Source: Lineus longissimus (Eukaryota > Nemertea > Pilidiophora > Heteronemertea > Lineidae). Taken from it: 64,000 nt of DNA. Every line of letters starts with the position of its first letter. Within the stretch, counting starts at the first letter, position 1. Shown in pieces: positions 39,101-51,100 of this stretch. The DNA is taken from the NCBI RefSeq assembly GCF_910592395.1, contig NC_088312.1:15573792-15637791 (forward strand), read 5' to 3'. The position numbers and the translations under genes were made by a program. The notes beneath the pieces were generated by a model. That model was not told the DNA's origin. It saw only the letters and a list, made by a program, of their open reading frames with translations, and ran no database searches.

Positions 39101-42100
39101 TAGTGATCTGACTGCTAAGCAGGCGGCTAACGGCGAGCTAAAACGCCGTGACCTGCTCATCGGGGGGTTGAGCACGGTCAGGTCCCAGTTTCTGCGGGGG
39201 GGCATTAAGAACCGCTCCATTGAGCGGCCCTTTCTTGTTCCATGACTCCCTGCCTGACACCATGGGGGCTCAGGCACAGTCGGATCGCCTGATGGAGTCA
39301 GTCTCGACTCCCAAGCGGCCCCCCCTGTCCGCGTTCCTATGAACAGGCCGCGGGCAGGGGACTACAGGTGGGGTCTTGACGCCCCCGAGGTTCGTCGGCT
39401 CCTCGTGGGCCCTCGTCCTCGCGTGGCTCCTCCTTTCGTCCCCAAAGGAAGGCAGAAGCTACGGCTCCCTCTCGCCGCTCCAATAAGCGCCACCGCTCCT
39501 CAGGCAGGGGCGGGAGCGGCGGGCAGCCCAAGCGTCCCTTGCAAGAGAAGGGTCGCGGGGGCAAGCGCAAGTGACTCTTTAGTCCTTCCTCCTGCGCCTC
39601 CAGGTGGTGCCCCCACAGTTGGCGTCGTGGGTGGCAGACTGCGACACTTCGCAGCCTTTTGGGACCGGTGGTGTCAAAAAGACTCCCCCGTGCCGGATAT
39701 GCTCCGACACGGTGTCCGATTGGACTTTTCCCGTCCCCCCCCCATGACGTCGCCTCCCACCCCGGTGTCCCCGCCAGTAGACCCCGTCGGGGCTCTTGCC
39801 CTTCGATCGGAGGTCCTGTCTCTTCTCAAGAAGCAGGCAGTGGGGCTGGTGGACAACCATTCCTCCGCAGGCTTTTACAGCCACGTCTTCTTGGTCCTCA
39901 AGAAGTCGGGGAAGTGGAGACTGGTCATCGACCTGTCCAGCTTGAATCGGTTCCTTCGGGTCCCCAGCTTCAAGATGGAGACAACCAGGTCAGTAGCGGT
40001 CGCGGTGCAGCCCAACGATTGGGCTATCTCTCTGGACCTTCAGGACGCGTAGTTACACGTCCCGGTCCATCCAGAGTTTCAGCCCTTCCTTCGTTTCTTC
40101 TTCGAAGGAAAGGTTTATCAGTTTCAGGCCCTTCTTTTCGGCCTGGCTTCTGCTCCGCTGATTTTCACAACAGTCGTCAAGGCGTTTGCCGCGCCTTTTC
40201 ACGCCATGGGCTTAAAGCTCCATTGCTATCTCGACGACTGGCTGCTACGGAACCAGGCTCATCGCCGTCTGGGAAAGCAGGCAAAGTTTCTGCTCGTCAC
40301 AACCAGACAGGCAGGGTGGTTGTTAAATTGGAGCTGAATGCGAGCTGGACGCAGCTCGGGATTATGTCTTCGTGGGGCTGCGATTTCGCACACGAGAGGG
40401 CCTGATGTCCCCCCTCCGGACCGAATTCGCAAGATTCGGTCCTTGGTCGGGAATTTTCGCCGTCAGGACAGCGGACCAGGTTCCTTTTGGCCACCTGTAT
40501 ATGCGCCCACTCCAGCTCCTCCTGCTGTCAAGTTGGCGTCCATTCACGGGCTCCCTCGACCAGCGGATATATATCCCGGAGTCCCTCCTGGGGGAGGTGC
40601 GGAGTTTCTGGGGTTCGAAGACGGAGCTCCTCCGCGGAGTGCAGCTCAGCCCTCCATCACCCCAGATGTCCCTGTTCACGGACGCCTCCCTTTATGGTTG
40701 GGGCGCCCATTTGAACGAAGGGGACCTGACCACCAAGGGCACGTGGTCAGAGGAGGTTGCGCGTTTCTCAATCAATATCCTCGAGATGCAGGCTGTCATC
40801 CTGGCCGTGAGGGCCTTCACGTCTCATCTAAGGGGTCACAGGGTTTCTCTTTTCTCCGACAATTCGACGGTGGTCGCTTATATTCGGTGACAGGGGGGGG
40901 GACGAGATCCGACACATTGTGCCGTCTCACTTGGGAGCTCCTGTAGCTGTGTCGCCGCTTGGATATCCAGCTCCTCCCCCGTCACATCCCCGGCAAGAGA
41001 AATATCTTGGCTGACGCCCTTTCCAGGTCGGACCGTCTGGTCCAGACAGAGTGGACCCTCCATCGCGAGGTGGTCTCTCGCCTGGGGGCCCTGTGGGATG
41101 CTCCGGTCGTGGACTTGTTTGCGACTCGGTTGAACAAGAGGTTCCCCCTGTACTACTCACCCCTTCCGGACGGGGAGGCCTTGGGAGTGGACAGCCTGTC
41201 GGCCTCCTGGGACGGCCTCAATGCTTATGCATACCCGCCAACCCCTCTGTTGCTACCGGTACTCAACAAGGTGGCCTGTTCACGGGTCAGACTTTGTCTG
41301 ATAGCACCGTGCTAGCCGAACCAGGCCTGGTTCCCGGTTCTGCTGGAGCTGCTGACGGATCACCCCCGCCGCCTGCCGGCGTGGGACCATCTGCTTTATC
41401 ACCCAATCGGCCGGGTCTATCATCAAGACCCTTCTTTTTACAGGCTTCACGCCTGGAGGCTGTCGGGTATTTCCTCCGAGAGAGAGGCTTTTCGGAAGAC
41501 GTTATCCGTAAAGTCGCCCAACCTCAGAGACAGTCTATCCTTGATTCATACGATAGCAAGTGGGCTGTCTTTCGAGACTGGTGTCGGGAGCACGGAGTTT
41601 CTCCGGTCGCTCCCTCTCTTCCCAACTTCCTCGACTTCTTGAATTTTCTATTCACGGCCCGGAAGTTTTCGGTTCAGAGAGTGAAAGGTTATCGCTCCGC
41701 CGTTTTGGTCACCTTAAAGCTGACTGAATCGTGGCAACCGTCTTTGGATGACGCTGTTTCATCGTTGCTTCGCAATATGTCTTTGGAGCGTCCTCGCTCC
41801 ATTCAGCTCTCCCCCAAGTAGGACCTCTCGGTGGTCTTAAGGGCTCTCATGAAATTTCCATTTGAACCCATGCATCAGGCAGATTTTAAACATCTAACCT
41901 TTAAGACCGTTTTCCTGGTGGCTTTGGCCACGGCACAGCGGCGGTCTGAGCTCCATGCTGTAGCCTTTTATAAATTGGCTTTCACTGAGAGGGGCGCGGT
42001 CCTAGAATTTGTCCCAGACTTTCTGGCTAAAAACCAGGCGCCGCACACCTCCAGGCGCCCGGGTTTTTATCCACTACGGTCTCTAGAGACCTTCCGGACA

Positions 42101-45100
42101 GAACTCTCTGTCCTGTTCGGGCATTAAAGTTCTATTCTAATAAGACTAAGGAGCCTGCTGTTCACCTAGGCAGGAAGCGCCTCTTTTTGTCTTATAGAGA
42201 GGGGTTTACTAGGGAGATAGCTGCAGCCACGGTCGCCAGATGGTTGGTGGCCACCATCCGGATGGCTTATTCTATTACACTCGTTTCTCCAGAGCTTCGT
42301 CGCCTAGGCGCCATTACGGCCCACGAGATTCGGGCCATTTCTTCTTCGTGGGCCGAGTATAAGGGAGTGGCGCTGAACGAGGTTTTAGATGCGGCTACGT
42401 GGAGTTCTCACTCTACATTCTCCCAGTATTATATGTGCGATTGGTCCAAGTTAACAGACGGTATGCTGTCTCTTGGTCCAGTTGTCGCTGCTCAGCACGT
42501 GGTCTAGGTGTTTCCCTGCCTAGACCACTCGTCGATTTTCTCTCCTGTTGGCTGTCTTGTCCTCCCTCCTTTTTAAGCGGGGGGGGGGTTGTTCTATAGA
42601 CTGTCGCCGGGTCTTCGGGCCTGCACATTCGCCCCGTCCAGCTGTCCTAGGGTTCAGCCGCCTAGGACTTTTGAGAGTTAGTCAGTGAGGCCGCTCCATT
42701 TTATTCTGGGGCGTGCTCTCCTTCTTGTAAAAAAAAGAAATGTTTTCCACATTGTGTCTCTTGACGATATGTGCTGAGCTTGTGCCGTGTTGAGGTGGTT
42801 TTGTCCCCGTCTAGGAGGGGATGGGTTTTCCCAGTTATGCTTCCCCAAGCATTCTTTCTCTGGGTCCCCTGGTCTCACCCGTTGGGTTCTGCTGCGCAGC
42901 TTGGAGACAGTTCACTTCACTACATGGTAAGTCACCGTTTACCCTCCTTCCTTTGGTTGTTGGTATTCGATGCAAAAGTCTGACCTGGGTAGAGTATGAA
43001 CGACATAAAATTTCCATTTCCTGTGGAAATGTCATTTTATTAGTTCATACCTACCCAGGTCAGACTACCCGCCCTGCCTGTCCCCACAGCAACGGGACTA
43101 ACTCGGTGCGCTCGAGTAATAAGTACTAGTGATGGCGGCTCACACGAGGCAGAGGCTGTATAGGGGCGCCGCCTAGGTGTAGCTAAGCGAACTAGCTAAG
43201 AGATTTCTATTATAAATAGATTATTTCTTCCTCGGGTGTGTCCGAATGGAGTACACATGCAAAGTCTGACCTGGGTAGGTATGAACTAATAAAATGACAT
43301 TTCCACAGGGAATGGAAAATCTATTATCATTTCCTACTCTAGAGCAAACGCAAATAAACATTCCCCTGCTCAAACCAAGTATTTTCCGTTTCCACAGGAT
43401 AACTTTTGGATAGCTTTTTTGCATTGATTTCATCACTTGGTGGTTTTGTGGTGTCGGTAAGGGGAAGGTTTCTTTCGGTATTTGGTGCGATGAGATTCTC
43501 TATTTTACTATTATGGGGGAAAACTAGCTTCTGACAAAACGATTTGAAGATGGAGATCCTTTCTTCTTGTATATTCCAAATTCTTAAAAATACAGCATTT
43601 ATATAATGGATAGTTACAGTCACAGATTGGCGAGTCCAAATCTGGTGTTCACAGGCTGGAGTCCAAGACCTGAATGACCATATACAATCTTTGATTTACC
43701 ATGAAAACTATAACAACACAAAATCACCGAGGAGACATAATACAAACTTTGACAAATCAAACATGTTTCTGATTGAAAGACTTGTACTAATTACACTTGC
43801 CAATCAAGCGTCTCCAACTTGTCTGAACATACTTGATTAATAAAACAATGACCTTATAGTGAAAGAGTTAAACCCTCAGTAACCATTGTTTTCAGAATAA
43901 GCTAACTAGTTTTGTGTTTTGACATGTACGATATGTCAAATATTCACCTTAAACATTATGAGAAATGATAACTTGTAAATTTGTACTTTTGGTGAAAAGT
44001 ACACCATGAAATTACTATTAGGCGGCTGTCAACCTTTTTCGGTTTCCACACAATAACTTGAGAATGTCTTTTGCGATTGATTCTATTTTTTGTGAGAATA
44101 TTGGGGTGGAGTATGGGGAGGTTCCTTTCGATAGCGGGTGCAAAACAATTCTAGGTTTTGCCACTAGGGGGCCATCAACAGTATTTTAATGATATTTTCG
44201 TTGCTGCAGAATAACTTGAGAACAGCTTTTTTCATTGATCCCGTCTCTTCGTGGTTCCTTGCTTTTGGGCAGGGGAAGGTTCCTTTTGATATTCGGTGCA
44301 ATGCAGTTCTCGGTTTTGCCACTGGGGGGGCTATCAACGTTTTCGGTTTCTACACGATAATTTGAGAACGGTTTTTGCGATTGATTCTATTTTTTGGTGA
44401 GATTATTGGGGTGGAGTAGGGTTAGCGGGTGCTAAGCGATTCTCAGTTTTGCCACTAGGGGGCCATCAACATTTTTCGTAAAAATTTTTCGTTTCCGCAG
44501 GATAACTTGAGGACAGCTATTTTTCATTGATCCCGTCTCATGGTGGTTCATTGATTTCGGGCAGGGGAAGGTTCCTTTTGAGATTCGGTGCGATGCAGTT
44601 TTGCAACTGGGGGACCGTCAAAATTTTCAGTTTTGTGCACGATAACTTGAGAATGCCTTCTGGATTGATCTTATTTCTTGTTGGAGTAATTGGGTGGAGA
44701 AGGAGGAGGTTCCTTGCGATAGAGGGTGCGATGTGATTCTCGGTTTTGCCACTAGGGCGCCATCTCCGTTTTTCATGAAATTTTCATTTCCGCAGGATAA
44801 CTTGAGAATGGGTTTTCGCATTGATTTTGTCTTTTGGTGGTTCTTCGCTGTCAGATAGGGGAAAGTTTCTTTCAATATTCGGCGCGATGCAGTTCTCGGT
44901 TTTGCCACTTGGGGGCCGTTAACATTTTCGATATCAGTACAATAACTTGAGAACGGCTTTTGTGATTAATTGTATTTTTTGTGGGAATATAGGTTCCTTT
45001 TGACAGTAGATGCGTTGCGATTTTCGGTTCTCGGACCATCCCAAAATGTGGAAGGATTGGCAACTAGCACAGTGAGGGTGGGGTGATTCCACTTATTTTG

Positions 45101-48100
45101 CCAGTAACCCTGACTAGGATGTCAACCACCTGGTCATGGTTACACCACTCCCCCCCCCCCCCTTCAAAATACATTCTATTTGGTTTATCGCCATTTCGCC
45201 TACAATCATTTCGCCTACAGCCATTTCACCTACCGTCATTTCGCCTACAGCCATTTCGCCTACCTGCCATCTTCGCCTATTTCTCATTCCGCCTACTTGC
45301 CATTTCGCCTACCTGCCATTTCGCCTACCTGCCATTTCGCCTACTCGCCATTTCGCCTACTGCCATTTTGCCTACATACAGAAAATGCCATTTCACATAA
45401 TTCTGAATATATTTGTTTTAAATCCTCCATATTGATACCAGTATCAGTAAAAAATATAAGTTATCAGGCCTTATACCTACTGTTGCAGAGGATTTGCAAA
45501 TCCACCACATTTATTTGGTATCTGTCAAAAATATATGTTTGGCCCTTTGTAGGCCTACTGTAGCAGAGGATTGTATCCCATTTCCCTTTTAGAGTCCCAA
45601 TCATCATACACTAATTTGTTGTTGTTGAAGCTCTAATTTGGTTACTGGATTAATTGGATCACTATAAAGTGTGTCACACAACATAAGCAAACTAACTAAT
45701 TTTCTGCTTATGTATAGTGATCGTACTCCTATCTGCCAGCTAAAAATTTGCCTCAAACCGCCTCTGTTCAATACAAATATCCAGAAAGTCCTACTTTCCT
45801 TCCAATTCATAAAAAAACAAAAATAGCATTAAAAGTAGGCGAAATGGCTAGTAGGCGAAAAGACAAGTAGGCGAAATAGCTAGTAGGTGAATTGGCAAGT
45901 AGATTAAATGGCTAGTAGGCGAAAAGACAAGTAGGCGAAATAGCTAGTAGGTGAATTGACAAGTAGGTGAAATGGCTAGTAGGCGAAATGGGTAATAGGC
46001 AAAATGGTTATAGGCGAAATGGCTGTAGGCGAAATGAATGTAGGCGAAATGGTGATACACCTTCTATTTACCATGAAAAAAGACCTGGTTTATGCCATGC
46101 TTTGCGTAGCTCTTGTTGATACAATATTTTATTTTCTGTCTTCAGACATCGATGAATGTGCCCTTGGTCTGGATAACTGCCACAAGAACTCACAATGTGT
46201 CAACTTGCCAGGATGGTATTATTGTAAATGTAAAGAGGGCTACTCTAGCCGCAGAGAAGATAACAGATACGGAAGGCTTTGTCGAGGTATGTTGATAATT
46301 CTAAAATACCTGGATTCAGAATGAACCAAACTTTAAAGTGTAAATGCACTTTGCGCGAATGAAGCTTGGTTTTTAACTCGGCAGTTATGGTAAGGCAACC
46401 ATAACCACTTGGGTTGGTGCAAAATGTAGAAGCTGTCAAAAAGCATTTAAAACCACATTTTTCATTGTCTAATTTGAGATGTTTTAGAATAGAAATTGAT
46501 ACCTCACTGATGGTATTGATTGTCTCACTAAAACCCCTCAGGTGGAGCTGAAATATTGGCCAAAACCTCGGCTCTGCCTCAGTTTTGGTCTACATTTTAG
46601 CTCCACCCTCGCGGTTTTGGTGAGACAACCAATACCTCCTGTAAAGTACCAATTCCATGCTTTTTGGCTCACCATAGGGGAGTATAAAATACCACAGTGT
46701 CTGTCGTCGTCGTCCGCCCTATGTATCATGTTTCAACGTTACTCAACCAATAGAACTATGAACTTGAAACATTGTACATAGGACCCCTAGGTCAGGTGAC
46801 CTCTGACAGTGAATTTTGGTCCGATCTGATTTTTGACTCGGCCAAAAGGGGGCCAAAAGTGGAAACCTGAAAAGTGTGATATATCTCTCAGAAGTGACTC
46901 ATCTTTGATATATATTTTCTGATACAATGTAGGCTCTCCTAGCATCACATGCCAGACAGGTTTTTGATTTGACCTAATTTTCAAGGTCACAGAGGTCAAT
47001 TGGCTTAATTGGCAGTTTGAGTGTAACTATGGCATGTTTCTTAGCCCGCTAAAGCTAACAACTTGAAACTTGGTACAAATGACCCTCTAGGTCAGATGAC
47101 CTCTGACACCGAATTTCGGTCCAATATGATTCTCGACTTGGCCACCAGGGGGCCAAAACTGAAAAAGTAAAAAGGGCAATATCGTGTTTATTTAGGGACT
47201 TGTTTTCAATATTATTTTTATGGTAGGTACTCCAAGCAAGGATACATCACATGTCATACTGATTTTGATTTGACCTAAGTACTATACTTGTAGCATGTTT
47301 CTTAACCAGCATGAATTCCTAACCACCAAATATCTGTGAGGTGAGCACAATGGCCCCTTGGCTTTTCATTTATTGGTTGGTCTTTTGAGCAAATTTGATC
47401 TTATATAAAAACTGAATTTTTTTTTGAGATTTACCGTCTTTGAGAACTGTTTTATAATCTCCAGAGAGAATTTACTTAAATAAACCTATCATGATATTCA
47501 TGCCCTTGAAGAAGCAGAATTTGTTATTTTCAAACTTAGACACTGAAACATTATTGTTACGTTTGTAACATATTACTCTATATCAGCAAGGTTGGGTGTT
47601 TGAACTGCCTTTACTCTAACTGAGTTGTTTGTGTGAATGTCAAAAACTTAATCGAATGAAAGATTCCTGTTTGAACAATTTACCTAACTGTTGGGGAGAA
47701 TGTGAACTTTTTTGTGCGTCCGAGTAAGATACCCGAGTATAAGGCCCTGGCAGGTACATATAGCCTCCTGGTCAAAACTGAACAATCTCTATTGACTAAC
47801 AGTCTTGAACTTCAACCTTACAGTCACAAGGTGGATGGATGCCTCCACCAATATGATAGGCCATGGGATTGATTTCTGAACAGATATGGTGCAAAAAAAA
47901 ACGTTTCGAACCAGAATCATGATCTTTTCTTGAAAAATATTCCAGATGTGAATGAATGTTCTGAAGCAAGGGATAGCTGTCATCGGAGCAGTCGATGTGT
48001 CAACACAGATGGAGGCTATGTGTGTTCTTGTGACGGAAAGAAGCACTGTTCACAGAGTAAGCTTTCATTTACAACTCCCCCCTCACCTTTAACTTGTTAA

Positions 48101-51100
48101 AATGAAATATTACAGGCGACAGGAGACAGTAAACAGTTCATAGCCTTTCTCTTGAATCTCACATGAGAAATCCTTTATAAGTCGTTGAGTATTATCTACA
48201 AGAGAAGAGAACCCTTGGGAAAAATCCTTTATTCTTTGTTATTTGTTCAGGATTTCTTGCTATTTGATAATTCTCAAAATGCCGGTGCATGCAGCTTATA
48301 CAGCACCAGAGCGGTTGCCCACAGCTTAACTCTTTCAGCCCTGGGGGATTTTTTCAGTAGTGAAAGTACTCATGGGGAATCCCGCTTAACGCTCGACACG
48401 CCATCTAAGAACAACTCTATACACTGAATATTGTCTGCTGATCTATCTGATCTAGCTGTAGAATGGCTGCAGATGACGTGATGATCGCTTTTGGATCGTC
48501 AATCCACGATGTTTCTTTGACTATTGAGCCTGCCGAGATACATCGCTGTGGCTGACAGAGTTAAACACCAAGCAGCAGTTACTTGTGAGCGGAACTGTAG
48601 TTTATGTAGTTTCTGTTAACTTTTCAGATTGTGTCTATATGGGATTGGAATATGCCAATGGTACCACATTCAAGAAACCGGACAAGAATTGTCACATCTG
48701 CTCATGCAAAGTATGCTATTCATATTTAGGATATTTCATTAGTAGTATCAAGAACTCGTGCTTTATTTCAGAGGTGCCTGAGAGGCTTCTGTGTCCCTAA
48801 GAGGGCCATCGCCGACACACAAATAAGTCAACCTAATTGGTTCACTGTAGGGAGTCTATACCATACCGCAGTCTCAATAGTCCGTCGTCCGTCGTCCGTT
48901 GTCCGTCATCTGTATCGAATTTCAAAAACAGTTTCCTTAACCACTGAAGTTATAAGTTTGTAACCTTGAACACAGGACCCCTAGGCCAGGTGACCTCTGA
49001 CACTGAATTTTGGTCCGATTTGATTCTTGACTTGGCCACCAGTGGGCCAAAAGTGGAAACCTAAAAAGTGTGATATCTCTTATAAATGATTCGTTTTCGA
49101 TAACATTTTTATGGTAGGTTCTCCTAGCATACATCGCATATCATATGGGTTTTTGATTTGACCTAATTTTCAAGATCACAGAGGTCAAATGGTGCAAATT
49201 GGCCATTTGAGTGTAACTATGGCACGTTTCTTAACCGCTAAAGCAATGAACTTTAGATTTGGTATATATGACTCCCTACATCCGTCATATAACCTCTGAC
49301 ACCCAATTTGGTCTGATCTGATTCTTGATCTGGCCACCAGGGGGCCAAAAATAAAAAAGGTTAAAAGATGCAATATCTCACGTATTAGCGACTTGTTTTT
49401 TCGATAACATTTTTATGGTAGTTACTCCAAGCAAGGATACATCACATTTCATATGGATTTTGGTTTGACCTATATACTATACATGTAGCATGTTTCTTAT
49501 TAACCAGCATGAATTCCTAATCATCAAATATCTATGAGCAGACTATGGCTTCTGGCCTTTCAATTCATTTTGATGATCTGTTATCTTTGGTCTCATGTAT
49601 CACATTGACATGGTCAAGTCTGGCTCTGTGTGCAGTGCTAAACTCCATCTCATTATGTACCCCTGCTCAACGAAGTTGAGATGGGGGCATAACGTTCTTA
49701 GCTGGTTTCCGCATCCACACTCTATTCTGCTCAATAACTCAAGAACCACTCGTCTGGTGGATTTGCAATTTTTGTGGCATAAAGGCCTAGTGTCTTGAAG
49801 GTTCCCTATTGATTTTGGGCCCAAGCCCAAATCGAAGATGGCTGCCAGGTTGCCATCTTGGTTTTTTGCATTCCGCCCCATAACTCAAGAACCGATTGGG
49901 TGACAGACCTGAAACTTCTGTGGTGATCGATTTTGAGCCTGACACAATATCCAAGATGGCCGCCACGCCGCCACTTTTATTTTCCGCATTCCACACCATG
50001 ACTCGAGAACTGAGTGAGTGACAGACCTGAAGCTTCTATGATGTTATAGCCTAGTGTGGGGGAGCTTCCCTATCGATTTATGACCCGACACGAAATCCAA
50101 TTTGGCTGCCAGGCTGAGGCTGCCAGGCTGCCATCTTTCTTCTCCACTCCACAACTTCAGAATCAGTTTAGTGACAGCCAGAAACACCTCTGCCCTTTGA
50201 GCGGGGGCATACATTGTGATTCGCCTCAATTGCGTTCTGTTTAGTTAGGTCTAGGCGTACTTTGAAACTTTGAGGGGGATATTTTATTCGTTTCGTGTGA
50301 GCAGACCTGCTCGTGAATCCAGAGCTTTTCAATTTGATATCTTTTTTTGCAGAGTGGTCGAGTTGTGTGTCAGTCGGAGCCCTGCGACTGTTCCTCTCCT
50401 ACTGTCAGCCCTGACTGTTGTCCTCACTGTGTTCATAATGCTCACTGTGCCCACCCAGACACACAGCAGATCTATCAAAATGGAGAGACGTGGCTTTATG
50501 ATTGTGAGATCTGTGAATGCTTGGTAAGACTGTTAGCTTTCTACACCAGGTGTTATGGTTGACAAAAAAAGAGAGAAAAAGTGTTAAAGTGGCTTCCATC
50601 TATTTTTTTCTAGTTGATGATTGTCCCAAGGGGATTAAGGAAGGGATAAGGTCTGATTCCAATACAACAGTTTACCCTTGTAGTTTTCCACTTTAACATG
50701 CTTAAATGTGGTCATTGCCAAGCCAATAACCTGCATTGCAGTTATTCCAATGCTTTTAAAATCTGTGCGGTGTCCCGGTTTCTCTGCTATATAGGGGAAG
50801 CTCAGCTTGATATTTGCACTTTTTATGAAACACATATTAGATAATCATGTTTGATCCCCAGAACTAAGTTTTTTGCATTCATTTCTCTGCGTTTCAAACG
50901 TAAAAGTAAAAAGTAAAACCATTGCATATTCATCAAAGACAAATTAAGGTTTTCAAAAGTGGGCCTCAAGGTGCCATCCGTCTTTGCTGAGTGTAGGGTG
51001 ACTGATCATTGTTCTCATTGTGGTTGTGACCAATAGGATAATTATGGTATTCCCAGTATGTAAACTACTTCTCTCCTTTTTGTTGCCCAGGACGGTGAGG

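Larger units (their letters stand above)
35652..43320 (+). mobile_element. DIRS1-like tyrosine-recombinase retrotransposon, inactivated
   Basis: Inverted terminal repeats of about 160 bp (35,652-35,828 and 43,121-43,320) enclose gag-like, RT/RNase H/methyltransferase-like and tyrosine-recombinase reading frames in the order typical of DIRS1. An internal complementary region at 42,971-43,066 matches the complement of both element ends joined. That layout defines the DIRS order, which replicates through a circular intermediate and integrates by recombinase without target duplication; no target duplication is seen. Each reading frame has stops or frameshifts, so this copy is dead. It is strongly GC-rich against AT-rich surroundings. 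Confidence 0.92.
33990..46145. other. NELL intron l-m (12.2 kb), transposon-rich
   Basis: This intron is several times longer than its neighbours. It is filled by a dispersed repeat (34.2-35.2 kb), a fragment of a second family (35.3-35.5), a DIRS1-like retrotransposon (35.7-43.3) with a nested repeat, a satellite (44.0-45.0) and a foldback transposon (45.2-46.1). The stretch 43,500-44,030 is unassigned AT-rich DNA. The flanking exons remain in phase. Confidence 0.85.
46287..47945. other. NELL intron m-n (1.7 kb)
   Basis: Contains a hairpin MITE and a dispersed repeat immediately after it. The last 570 bp before exon n are unassigned. Confidence 0.75.
48711..50352. other. NELL intron o-p (1.6 kb)
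   Basis: Almost entirely two dispersed repeats in series (48,838-49,570 and 49,655-50,246). No gene. Confidence 0.75.

Noticed and set aside
39339-42507. Endogenous retrovirus or Ty3-type element
   Set aside because: The element has inverted rather than direct terminal repeats, no protease or DDE integrase, an internal complementary region and a tyrosine recombinase: DIRS order.
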